64,000 nt of DNA from Curtobacterium poinsettiae (lineage in GTDB: Bacteria; Actinomycetota; Actinomycetes; Actinomycetales; Microbacteriaceae), in assembly GCF_025677645.1 (NCBI RefSeq), contig NZ_CP106880.1, positions 43,928 through 107,927 of the forward strand. The letters run 5' to 3'. A model generated the notes under the pieces. It had not been told where the DNA came from and searched no databases. It saw only the letters and a list, made by a program, of their open reading frames with translations. Each line of letters starts with the position of its first letter. Positions within the stretch are counted from its first letter, which is position 1. Position numbers and translations under genes: made by a program. Positions 36,507 through 44,774 of the stretch are shown here, in pieces.

Positions 36507-37073
36507 TTACCCGCGCTGCGGACGTCCCATCGGAACACCGGCAAGCGCCACCGCAACCCGGCCGGTGAGCTCGTCGACGAAGTCCTGGTCTTCGCTTTCC
36601 AGAACGTCGTCGGGAGCGTTAGTCGCCATAACGGGGATACCCGGCCCAAGCACCACGGTCGCATTCGCGGCTACGCCATCATCGTCAGAGGTGGGGATGT
36701 CAACGACGTCTCCCCCGCCGGTCTGGGCGAGGATCGCCGCGTAATGCAGCACCGCCGACGCCGCCGCATCGCTGACGAGGATCGTCGCCGACCCGTAGCC
36801 GATCTGTTTCATCACCCTCCAATACGGTGCCGGGTCGAGACCTATCTCGGTTCCGAGTTGAGACGGTCGCGATCCCGGGCTTCCCATCGAACCAAGGTGC
36901 GCGAGATTCGGATACCGCAGCAGCGCACAACGTCCGAGAAGCTGAGCCTCGTGCCCTGCCGCACCAACACCGCAACCGACGGTCTGGCTGCGATGCGCCT
37001 GGGTGGATAGCTCATCGACGCGAGCCCGAACGCGGGCGACGGTCGACTCCCGACCGGGCAGGTGGCAGAGCAT
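36507..37073 (-). CDS. Hypothetical protein, possibly disrupted
   Basis: The C-terminal half (YWRVMKQIGYGSATILVSD, GIPVMATNAPDDVLESEDQD) reads like a real protein. The N-terminal half is doubtful: a second minus-strand frame over 36842-37111 carries a lipobox-like LILLMVLLSGCSA and SYPPRRIAARPSVAVLVRQG, which also looks real. A frameshifted lipoprotein gene is the simplest explanation, but I cannot show it. Function unknown. Confidence 0.4.
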   Translation of the reverse strand: MLCHLPGRESTVARVRARVDELSTQAHRSQTVGCGVGAAGHEAQLLGRCALLRYPNLAHLGSMGSPGSRPSQLGTEIGLDPAPYWRVMKQIGYGSATILVSDAAASAVLHYAAILAQTGGGDVVDIPTSDDDGVAANATVVLGPGIPVMATNAPDDVLESEDQDFVDELTGRVAVALAGVPMGRPQRG

Positions 37074-37258
37074 CCGGAGAGCAGGACCATGAGGAGGATC
37101 AGGAAGCCAACATCTGGCCCAACGCCGGGGCTCTCAAAGAGTGCCAGTGTCGAGCACGAACAGGTCGTACCGACAGAGGCAGCCAGGTCCCGATTCTGGT
37201 TCCACCGACCTATCCGCAAGCCGCAGCGCATGCCGGCCCTGGACTTGGGGTTCGACCC

Positions 37259-38224
37259 ATGCGATGTCACGATGTTTCGGTGACGGCGACGCCGCTCCCG
37301 GAGCGGCCGCCCACGTTCCGGAAGATGCGAGTGGTGGCGGTCAGTGAACACCGTGGTGCCGAACTCGAGGAAACGTACGGCCTCGCGGACGGTGTCGAAG
37401 GTTCCCTCGACCAATTCCAGTACGTCAGCGCCGGCGACGCGGACGTGTCAATGCGCGGGGCCGTCGTTGATGGCACCCGGACGGGTCGCATGCGGCCGCG
37501 TCCCGAACACATCGTCTTCTGGATTGCGGACGGCACCGCGACCATCACCACTGAAGCCGGCGACACCATCACCGCCATTCCGGGCCGGCCGATGTTCCTC
37601 TCAAGCAGCATCGTCTACGACTTCGCCGCCGACACCCGCAAGATATCGATGCTGCACCTGTCCGACCAGCTACTCCGCCGACGTCTCAGCAGCCGCGGCA
37701 TCTACCTGCGCAGCCCGCTCCTCTTCGACGAACAACACACCGACCCCGACGCGCTGCGTCGGCTGCGAGAAACGCTCCACCAGAGCACACCCGAACTGAT
37801 CAACGGTGCAGTCGAGGGCGACCCACGGGCGGCACTGAACACACGGATCGCGGACGCCGTCCTCGACACCTTCCGCGTGCGAGTCGCACCGAATGGCGCA
37901 ACCACACCACTCGCCCGCGCCGTGGAACTGATCCACCGCGAAGCGCACACCGCCCTCTCGCTGCAAGATCTCGTAGCCGCCTCCGGCATGAGCATGCGCG
38001 GTCTACAAAGCGCCTTCGCCCGCACCTATCGGCTCACGCCGATGCAATATCTGCGGAACGTGCGTCTCGATGGCGCCCGAAGCGACCTCGAAGACGACGC
38101 CGCGACAACCGTCGCGGACATCGCCCGGAAATGGCAGTTTCACCACCTCGGCCGATTCGCACGAACCTACGCCGACCGCTTCGGCGAACCGCCAAGCCAA
38201 ACACTCCGCCAACGACACCACTGA
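37259..38224 (+). CDS. AraC-family transcription regulator
   Basis: 321 aa from ATG 37259; in-frame GTG 37280 or ATG 37325 are alternatives. The N-terminal half is a cupin-like sensing domain (RPRPEHIVFWIADGTATI). The C-terminal 100 residues hold two HTH motifs: LSLQDLVAASGMSMRGLQSAF with RTYRLTPMQYLRNVRLDGAR, and TTVADIARKWQFHHLGRFAR. It is divergent from the doubtful gene at 36507, which may be a target. The 38225-38470 gap holds nothing recognised. Confidence 0.87.
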   Translation: MRCHDVSVTATPLPERPPTFRKMRVVAVSEHRGAELEETYGLADGVEGSLDQFQYVSAGDADVSMRGAVVDGTRTGRMRPRPEHIVFWIADGTATITTEAGDTITAIPGRPMFLSSSIVYDFAADTRKISMLHLSDQLLRRRLSSRGIYLRSPLLFDEQHTDPDALRRLRETLHQSTPELINGAVEGDPRAALNTRIADAVLDTFRVRVAPNGATTPLARAVELIHREAHTALSLQDLVAASGMSMRGLQSAFARTYRLTPMQYLRNVRLDGARSDLEDDAATTVADIARKWQFHHLGRFARTYADRFGEPPSQTLRQRHH

Positions 38225-38470
38225 CCCCGCGGCCGCCGCGAGTTGGGTCGGGACCACGGGCAAGCCGTGTCTGTATTCTGCCGTTGGATGATAGTGAAAC
38301 GTCGAGCGCTCGTGCGGTAGGCGAGAAGGTGCTGACGCAAGCGATCGCTGCCCTGGTCAGCGGCAGTGTCCACGGCATCGAGCTCGCCGTAGGTCGAAAC
38401 CGCTGCGTTGCGGATGGACTGGCCCACGTGCCTTCTGCAGCTCCGTCCGGCCCTACTGGTGACTCGTCCG

Positions 38471-38820
38471 TCAGGACGCTGGCTCGACTCCGAAAGCTGA
38501 AGGACTCCGGCGGATGGTGTGCAGCAGCCCACGAACCTTCCACGTCCCGGCACCGACCTCGATCGAGTACTCCCCCGGGGCCTTGATGCGGCCAGCGATC
38601 GTCTGGTAGTTCCGCTGCGTCACGCCTTCGCGAAGGATGAGTTTCCCGCAGTCAGCGGAGGTCACGATGACCCGCGGATTCGGGCCGCCGACGCCGCGGT
38701 AGTGGTCCCCTCTACCGACGTGACGTGGCAGCGAAGCGTCAGTCGGTGATCGAGGTCGTACGAACTCAGGACGGTCGGAGCGACGAAGATGACCACGACG
38801 AGGAAGACGAGAACACCCAT
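38471..38820 (-). pseudogene. Small membrane-anchored hypothetical protein, frameshifted
   Basis: The N-terminal part from about ATG 38820 has a transmembrane segment (MGVLVFLVVVIFVAPTVLSS), then YDLDHRLTLRCHVTSVEGTT. The frame slips near 38690, after which VIVTSADCGKLILREGVTQ, IEVGAGTWKVRGLL reads in the 38471-38665 frame. Joined, this matches a type of small protein often met in actinobacterial mobile DNA. Function unknown. Confidence 0.6.
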
Positions 38821-39073
38821 CGCGCCGACGAAGCGGACGACACCGCGAACCTACCTACGGTCCGCAGCCGTCATCGGTGCGTTCCGCAAGCGATCGGCTC
38901 GATGGCGGCTCACGAACGTCCTCTCGTCGGGTGGCCCATCCATACTGGCCGACCGACGGCGTCACGGACTGCCCCCTCGCCCCAGAGGTGCAGCCAGCTG
39001 CCACATCGGACGACGTCGGCACTCGGACTCCTGGCCACATTGGACCCTCCGAGCGCGGTATCAGCGATCAAGA

Positions 39074-39130
39074 GCTCGGGACCTCGGGACCTCGGGGCTC
39101 GGGGCTCGGGGCTCGGGGCTCGGGGCTCGG
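39074..39130. repeat. Heptamer tandem repeat
   Basis: GCTCGGG repeats: one unit, two 8-base variants (ACCTCGGG), then four perfect units and a partial one. It lies directly before the lsr2 relic. Confidence 0.85.
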
Positions 39131-39240
39131 ACGACTTCACGAAGATCCGCGGGAGAACGCGACCACCCCCGAAGGTCTCCTCCCGAGGTCGTCTCGGCCA
39201 AGCCATCCCCTACGCGTGCTACGCCGCTCCCCACGCTAAA
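39130..39240 (+). pseudogene. Relic of an lsr2 C-terminal domain
   Basis: Plus-strand reading gives DDFTKIRGRTRPPPKVSSRG, RLGQAIPYACYAAPHA, which aligns with the DNA-binding domain of the intact lsr2 (KIREWANANGHEVSSRGR, ISQAVRDAYDAAH). The DNA also aligns (GAAGATCCGCG, TCCTCCCG). There is no start and the N-terminal domain is gone, so it is a dead fragment. From 39241 to 39333 nothing else is seen. Confidence 0.7.
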
Positions 39241-39333
39241 CAGCCAGTCACCCTCGAGGTGGCCGACTCTTCTCGATCGCGCCAATACGGCGCTCTTATG
39301 TCAGCATGCCAAAGCCAGTCTGTCTGTTTTCGG

Positions 39334-40971
39334 TTAGGCCGCCCCTACCGTTCCGCGCCATCCTTCCACACCGGCAATCGTTGAGCCGTCGATATCTAGC
39401 TCCACGGGTAAAACCGTCTCCGGAGGAGCGTAGACAGTCACCGTGACACCCGTCCCCCAGAACTCCCGCGACATTCCAGAACCCCATAGCCCACGAGAAG
39501 ACGTCTCGGCTGGGATCGGTAGCGCATCAAAAAGGGGCGTAGTTGCAGAGAATCCATAGTTAGAGCCTGGTTCAGTCAGCGGCCTTACCGTCAGGCTAAC
39601 TTCGGTGAGGGCCAGTCCTAGCCACGTCACGTCAAATCGAACGGAATCCTCATTTTGTGTGACAGCAACGGTCACGATGGGGTCTGGCGCGAGACTCGGC
39701 CGTGAACTAAGCAACTCACCAAGTCGATCCCCAGTGGTCCCTTCAACGGGCTGCACTCGAGCCAAAATGCCACGCCCTCGGCCGTCGAATCGTCTCCCAT
39801 ACTCAGCCATCAGCGCGGACCGGAAGTCCTCACTCGTGTCGTAGAAACGCTGCCGAGGCCAATGGGGATCGAGGATTGACATCGTGCGCGCCGAGTCCCC
39901 ACCCAACCAATCGCGGATCATCGCATTGATATGCACATCGCTGAAGGAGTAGCCCGCCACAGCGAGATGCGTGGCACGGAGCAACGCTGATCGTGCAGCG
40001 AAATTGAGAACAAGTGTTGGCCCGTCGGTTGCCAGCTTCTCCCGATCACCAACCACAATCCAGGGCAGGTCGCGGCGCTGATGCCCCCACGTCTCTGGAG
40101 ATGCCTCGGGCGGGACAACACGAATCCCGCGTGGTGAGAGCTGCGAGTGAGGTGCATCTGGGGAAACCGATGGTTGCCAGTCCAACGATCCGTGAAGCTT
40201 CATGAGATTCAATTGGCCGTCGACTGGCAGGAACTGGAGATACTCGCCTGGGCGCCACCCCTCGACGCCGCGATTAACAGAGATGTTTTCGTTTGCGGCA
40301 GCTGTTTCTACAGTAAGGTCATAGTTCAGGGTGATCACATCGACCCCCCCAACCTGCTCCCGCGCTAGCTGAAGGAGTGGAGCGAAGTAGGAGACGTCTC
40401 CGTGGGCACCGAGCAGTTCAACTAGAGATGCGAGGATAAATTCCTCGGCCCGCTCGAAGGGCTCCTTAAGATCGGGGCGAAGTGCCGCCCGAGCAATTCT
40501 AGCGACAGCCTCGGTGATGTTTCGGTCTTCGAATCCAATTCGCGAACTCAAGGCCTTCCCGACCGAGTCTAAGATGGCTTTACCCGATTGAGTCGGGAGA
40601 TTAGATGAACCAAAGTTGCTGAGCGCCGCCGACCAACTCGCAACAAACGGTGCCACTTCGTGATTCTCGCGATCACGGAGCAACCGAACCGCAGATATTA
40701 AGGTTTCAATATTAACGGCGGACCGCGGATTCTCTCCGCGTGCACCCTGATACCCCACCATGCCTGCGTAGACCGCATTAATCGCACGAACCCAGTCCGG
40801 TCTTCCTCGCGAAGGACCATGTCCAGCCTCATTCGCCTTGTCAACGATCGCGCCCGCAAGTTCCGAGGTGAGGGGAAGTCCGGCGTCTTTCGAGGCACCC
40901 GCCCCCAGCAGCACCGCAGTACGTTCGGTGTTGTCGGCACTACCTAGTCGGCTGTCGATGTTCTCCTCCAT
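39334..40971 (-). CDS. SIR2-like NAD-binding protein, candidate defence gene
   Basis: 545 aa. SIR2-type NAD fold: GAGAS at 23-27 (VLLGAGASKDAGLP), a LNYDLTVE segment, the catalytic-type His in MKLHGSLDW near 260, and AVAGYSFSDVHINAM. The last 150 residues form a separate domain I do not recognise. SIR2 proteins in phage defence destroy NAD on infection. Composition is more AT-rich than the neighbours. It is divergent from the Mrr-like gene, 63 bases away. Confidence 0.82.
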   Translation of the reverse strand: MEENIDSRLGSADNTERTAVLLGAGASKDAGLPLTSELAGAIVDKANEAGHGPSRGRPDWVRAINAVYAGMVGYQGARGENPRSAVNIETLISAVRLLRDRENHEVAPFVASWSAALSNFGSSNLPTQSGKAILDSVGKALSSRIGFEDRNITEAVARIARAALRPDLKEPFERAEEFILASLVELLGAHGDVSYFAPLLQLAREQVGGVDVITLNYDLTVETAAANENISVNRGVEGWRPGEYLQFLPVDGQLNLMKLHGSLDWQPSVSPDAPHSQLSPRGIRVVPPEASPETWGHQRRDLPWIVVGDREKLATDGPTLVLNFAARSALLRATHLAVAGYSFSDVHINAMIRDWLGGDSARTMSILDPHWPRQRFYDTSEDFRSALMAEYGRRFDGRGRGILARVQPVEGTTGDRLGELLSSRPSLAPDPIVTVAVTQNEDSVRFDVTWLGLALTEVSLTVRPLTEPGSNYGFSATTPLFDALPIPAETSSRGLWGSGMSREFWGTGVTVTVYAPPETVLPVELDIDGSTIAGVEGWRGTVGAA

Positions 40972-41034
40972 GAGTGGGACCCCGTTCTTGCGTCAGCGAC
41001 ACGGCTGCGACCACCGCGACCTCATCTTGCCTCA

Positions 41035-41790
41035 GTGCTTCCACCCTCCGCGGCACGAACCCTGCGGGTCATCTTCACCTGGCAGATGGCGGAGGAGCTC
41101 GCTGCCGGCCATATGCGGGCGATGGGATTTACCGACGCTCGACGAACGACTGCCGGAGCAGACGGCGGAATCGACATCATCATCGCGACAGACGCGGTCG
41201 CGCAGGTGAAGCACCTGGCGGTGCCGGTCGGGTCGCCGGACGTACAGCGTCTTCGGGGTGCGGCGCACGGGATCGGGCATGCGGTGTTCTACGCCAGCGG
41301 CGGCTACAGCGCGCAGGCGGTGGCGGCTGCGGACCGGTCCGGCGTTGCACTGTTCACGTTCGCTACTACCGGCGAGGCAAACGGCGCCAACGCGCATGCC
41401 GAGCGGCTCGAGCACGGGGCCGATCCCGAGAGGGCACGTGCGCTAATGGAAGCCGGGGAGGTGGCAATGCAAGAGGCCAAAGCCGCGCTCGATGGAGCGA
41501 ACACGTTGGCGAACTCGGTCGGGAACCAGTTACGTGAGGCTGCAACACCCGCCGATCTGGTGATCCGGTGGCTGACCGAGTTCGTCGCCCGCTCCCGTCG
41601 GCTGCTCGACGTGTTCACACGCGAGACCACGCAGTGGGCGACTGCGATCGAACGCGACGAGACGCTCGCTGACTTCGCCACGTTCGCGGAGGCAATGCAG
41701 CTACTGCGGGAGTCGGCGGAGCGGAACCTGGAGGTGGGACGGGCTGACCTCAAACGGGCGCGCCGCGGGGCCGGCACCGTTGAGCACTGA
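41035..41790 (+). CDS. Mrr-like restriction endonuclease
   Basis: 251 aa. N-terminal Mrr-type core: ELAAGHMRAMGFTDARRTTA, catalytic Asp in GADGGIDIII, then AQVKHLAVPVG (QxK). The C-terminal 140 residues are helical and coiled-coil-like. It may cut modified DNA. Start uncertain; an in-frame ATG at 41086 begins right at the nuclease domain. Confidence 0.8.
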   Translation: MLPPSAARTLRVIFTWQMAEELAAGHMRAMGFTDARRTTAGADGGIDIIIATDAVAQVKHLAVPVGSPDVQRLRGAAHGIGHAVFYASGGYSAQAVAAADRSGVALFTFATTGEANGANAHAERLEHGADPERARALMEAGEVAMQEAKAALDGANTLANSVGNQLREAATPADLVIRWLTEFVARSRRLLDVFTRETTQWATAIERDETLADFATFAEAMQLLRESAERNLEVGRADLKRARRGAGTVEH

Positions 41791-41806
41791 CTGGCACGAG
41801 TACGCG

Positions 41807-41950
41807 CTATGGGCGTTGTGGCGTGAAGAGGTCGGAGATGCCGGCGACGACGCATCCGAGGTGCGCGCGTTGTCCGTCTTGCTCGAAGAAGTCCGGTGTG
41901 CCGATCGGGACAGGCCGGTCGCAGACGATGCAGTGGTCGAGGTTCGCCAT
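41807..41950 (-). CDS. Small CxxC protein, 47 aa
   Basis: Reads MANLDHCIVCDRPVPIGTPD and onward to GCVVAGISDLFTP. The CxxC plus a later His and Cys suggest a single zinc knuckle. ATG 41950, stop 41807-41809. It is the best reading in a region where the longer frames are low-quality. Function unknown. From 41951 to 42302 no other gene is seen. Confidence 0.5.
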   Translation of the reverse strand: MANLDHCIVCDRPVPIGTPDFFEQDGQRAHLGCVVAGISDLFTPQRP

Positions 41951-42302
41951 GCGTTCAGCGTGACCGGCGGCGGGCTCCCGGCGCCAGCCCTCGTCAGGGT
42001 GACGGGCCGGCGTCGTCTACCCTGCGGGAGCCGGGCAGGACTGGGCACCCGGCAAGTAGCGCTCGATTGCCTAGCGGCCAAACGTTCTGCTCACGACTGG
42101 ACGATTTCAGAGTCCAACTCGCGTCCGGGTGGTCGCGCCGCGCCTCGGTGCCGATGCGGCGGCGGAGCGTCGATCGCTGACGTGCCCGCTCACCGACTGC
42201 GAACCACCACGTTCCCCGACGCTCGCCACGACCTAGCCCAAGACTGGTCGTGCTACAGTAATACAGATACGTCATCCTGGCGTACGCAAATACGGAGGGG
42301 TC

Positions 42303-43052
42303 ATGCCCACAACAACAGTCCGTTTGGATGACGAGACTAGGGACGCTCTGCAGCGTCAAGCCGACGAGGCAGGAGTCACTGTTAGCGACTTCATCCGCGC
42401 CCTCATCCGTGAAGCTGTCATGGACCTCGGGAATCGAGTGACCCGGGATGGCTACACGCCTGAGACGCTGTCGCCGAAGGATCGGCACATCTTGTCCCTC
42501 CTGCACCGCATCCTCGGTCGCGTACTCCCCAAGGACACGGAGACTGACTCCGACGGCGACGAGGAGTACCAGCTCGAGCGCGCGCGGGTGCTCGAAGAGG
42601 GGTTCACGCTCGAGTACGAAACCGAGTACGCGGGAATCTCCGCCGAACTGAGCGCTCGTGATTCGCTCCGCGTCATGGACATCTTCGAACTCTTCCGGAT
42701 GACCGGTGACAGCATCAAGATCCTCCGCCAGCAAGGAATCACGGTGCCGGAGGACCTCGAGGAGGACTTGTCCTTCCGGGGCTTCGACTTCAACGACCAG
42801 CTCGAAAGCAAGATGGCGGCGTACGCGAGGTTCATGATCAATGACGACCGGTGGGAGGAACAGGCCGACTTCATCAAGGGACGAACCGGCGGGAACTCTC
42901 ACAAGAAGATGCTGGACACCTACATGAGGATGCTGAGCGAGTACCGCCGCGTGCGCTCCCGTCGACGCCCGACCTTCGGACGCGACTACCCCCTCACCCT
43001 CGAAGAACTCGAGGCGATCGCCGCGGAGCGGGTGCACCCCGACAACCGCTGA
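42303..43052 (+). CDS. YfbU-family protein with ribbon-helix-helix N terminus
   Basis: 249 aa. N-terminal RHH (TTTVRLDDETRDALQRQADE, VSDFIRALIREAV), then a YfbU-type domain (LSPKDRHILSLLHRILGRV, LEEGFTLEYETEYAGIS, MDIFELFRMTG). A GGAGGGG ribosome binding site lies just before ATG 42303. Probable DNA-binding regulator. Confidence 0.8.
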   Translation: MPTTTVRLDDETRDALQRQADEAGVTVSDFIRALIREAVMDLGNRVTRDGYTPETLSPKDRHILSLLHRILGRVLPKDTETDSDGDEEYQLERARVLEEGFTLEYETEYAGISAELSARDSLRVMDIFELFRMTGDSIKILRQQGITVPEDLEEDLSFRGFDFNDQLESKMAAYARFMINDDRWEEQADFIKGRTGGNSHKKMLDTYMRMLSEYRRVRSRRRPTFGRDYPLTLEELEAIAAERVHPDNR

Positions 43053-43256
43053 GAGGTTGGGACAGCACTGTCCTCAAGCCCCCGGACATCGTCAAGGAAG
43101 GGGGCGATGAGCGGGCCCGGCATCCCGTCAAGGGCGGCGTCGATGTCATTGATCGTCAGTCACGCGTGCCGGGGCAGGCACTCACCGGATGGCACCGGGT
43201 AGGCCCGGAAGTCGACCTTCTCCTGCTCGCCACGGGCGAACGCGTCCAGGCACCCG

Positions 43257-43343
43257 CCGATTCAGCGCGATGCCGTCGAGCTGACGAACTGCGCCCTGAT
43301 CCAACGTGCTCACCCGCACGTACCCGACCCACTGACCCGACAC
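43257..43343 (-). pseudogene. N-terminal fragment of a serine resolvase
   Basis: From GTG 43343 the minus strand reads VSGQWVGYVRVSTLDQGAVR, QLDGIALNRR, the conserved start of Tn3-type resolvases with the catalytic serine in RVST. The similarity stops abruptly at 43257. The rest of 43053-43420 looks like a patchwork of other short fragments (for example CLDAFARGEQEKVDFRAYPV, minus strand). Confidence 0.65.
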
Positions 43344-43423
43344 GTCGCCTCCGACCCCTACTTGTCTAGTTGAAGTCCAAGGCCCTCCCCAGGAAGTGTC
43401 AGAAAATTCGAGATCGGGCCGCG

Positions 43424-43474
43424 GTCAGACACCCCTTGACGTCATGTCTGACGTCCAGTTGGGGTGTACCCCAA
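43424..43474. repeat. Two adjacent inverted repeats
   Basis: GTCAGACA (43424-43431) pairs with TGTCTGAC (43445-43452), and TTGGGGT (43459-43465) with ACCCCAA (43468-43474). Given the resolvase fragments on both sides, they may be part of a res site or transposon end. A GGGGTGTCTGAC start on the minus strand is reminiscent of Tn3-type ends, but no TAAG end is seen. Confidence 0.45.
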
Positions 43475-43540
43475 TTGGGCGTCTAGGACTGGACGAACCT
43501 CTCCCGCATGCGTCAGCCCCGCCCGGTATGAGGGCAGCTT

Positions 43541-44077
43541 CTACAACGGCCGACGACGACGTGTCGCCTGCGCAGTGGCGTTCCGAGGCTGATCGCGAAG
43601 CGCAATTGAGCCTGCACCCCACAGCACGACACCACCGCCTACGACCGAGATTCCGATGAACAGGCCTCGCGCAGCATCATGCTTGGGCTCATCCCTCGTC
43701 GGGCACTCGCGATGAGATCGCTGCTCTCCGAGGTGTTGGACGTTCACGCACGGAAGCTGTACCGATTCGGTGTGGTTGTGGGCGGCGTTCGCTCCGAAGA
43801 TGAGGGCTACGACCCCGAAGACAACGAGAAGGACACTCGTCCTGAAGGAGGACGCTCGAATGCGTGCACTCGAGCTTTCCTGCGTCTCCCTGGTAGCGGC
43901 ACGACGCAGCGCCGCACGCTGGTTGAAGATGCCCCTTAAGTTCGTGTTCACCCCTCGGTCATAGTTCGTGAGCAGCGCCTGGGCGTGGGCTTGGCTGTAA
44001 CGGTCGACGCCGTATCGCTTCCGACCTTCAACCGATGCGAACGCCTGCTTGAACTGCTCAAACTCCGCGTCCTCCAC
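43541..44077 (-). CDS. Membrane protein of unknown function
   Basis: 178 aa. A helical cytoplasmic-looking N terminus, a transmembrane segment (VLLVVFGVVALIFGANAA), a loop with two Cys (LPCVNV, HRECPT), a second hydrophobic segment (LFIGISVVGGGVVLWGAG), and a basic tail. Family not recognised. Confidence 0.6.
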   Translation of the reverse strand: MEDAEFEQFKQAFASVEGRKRYGVDRYSQAHAQALLTNYDRGVNTNLRGIFNQRAALRRAATRETQESSSARIRASSFRTSVLLVVFGVVALIFGANAAHNHTESVQLPCVNVQHLGEQRSHRECPTRDEPKHDAARGLFIGISVVGGGVVLWGAGSIALRDQPRNATAQATRRRRPL

Positions 44078-44173
44078 TACTTCAGCCTAGGCCTCGATCC
44101 CCGTTGCCCCGGGGCGCGGACCAAACAGATGAACCGCGGCGGATCGTGATCAGAATCGCGCGACTTAGCGTGA

Positions 44174-44710
44174 ACGGCCACAGATCCCGGTGTCTCAACA
44201 GACGTCGACCATGGACGATCCGGCACGAACCGAGCCCGCCCCGGGCTTGAACAGGCGATCGCCGCATGCTGGGCCGGAGACACGCTCGTGGTCACCAAGC
44301 TCGACCGGCTCGCCCGCTCCGCCGTCGACGCCAGCACGATCGCGGCCGAGCTCGCAGCAAAGGACGTCCGCCTCAGCTTCAACGGATCCGTGTACGACCC
44401 TCTCGACCCGATGGGGCGCATGATCTTCGGCATGCTGTCGGTCTTCGCTGAGTTCGAAGCGAACCTGGTCAGCGCCAGAACCCGAGAGGGCATGGCCACT
44501 GCTCGAGCGAAGGGTCGACTGAGGGGTGGCAAGCCCAAGCTCTCCCCCAAGCGCGAAGCGCTCCTGGTGTCGATGCATCGGTCAGGTGACTACACGACCG
44601 GCGAGCTCGCGGAGCTGTTCGACGTCGCCCGGGCCACGGTCTACCGGGCGTTGAAGCGCGGGTCGGACGCCACCTCAGCGGACCTTGCACTCCCCCGCAC
44701 TGAGCGCTGA
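44174..44710 (+). pseudogene. Serine resolvase lacking its N-terminal catalytic part
   Basis: In frame from 44174: DVDHGRSGTNRARPGLEQAI, then TLVVTKLDRLARS, the long helix (FEANLVSARTREGMA) and the C-terminal HTH (YTTGELAELFDVARATVYRA). The active-site serine region is absent and a stop lies just before 44174, so it cannot be a working resolvase. The helical-protein gene of the same cassette type follows at 44775. Confidence 0.78.
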
Positions 44711-44724
44711 GGGCAGCTAGTCAC

Positions 44725-44742
44725 TGATAGCATCTGCTATCA
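44725..44742. promoter_or_regulatory. Inverted repeat TGATAGCA-TC-TGCTATCA
   Basis: 8-bp perfect arms, 32 bases before the start at 44775. The same motif occurs at 45795-45816 and many half-sites lie upstream of parA, so it is probably bound by the element's partition protein. Another half-type site (GGTAGCGGATGC) follows. Confidence 0.6.
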
Positions 44743-44774
44743 CACGGTAGCGGATGCTGTCAGAGGGGGCACCA

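Noticed and set aside
39074..39130. GCTCGGG repeat as a CRISPR or iteron array
   Set aside because: Contiguous heptamers with no spacers, and not near a replication gene.
43424..43474. Inverted repeats as a plain terminator
   Set aside because: No gene ends nearby on the correct strand at usual distance; kept as a repeat only.
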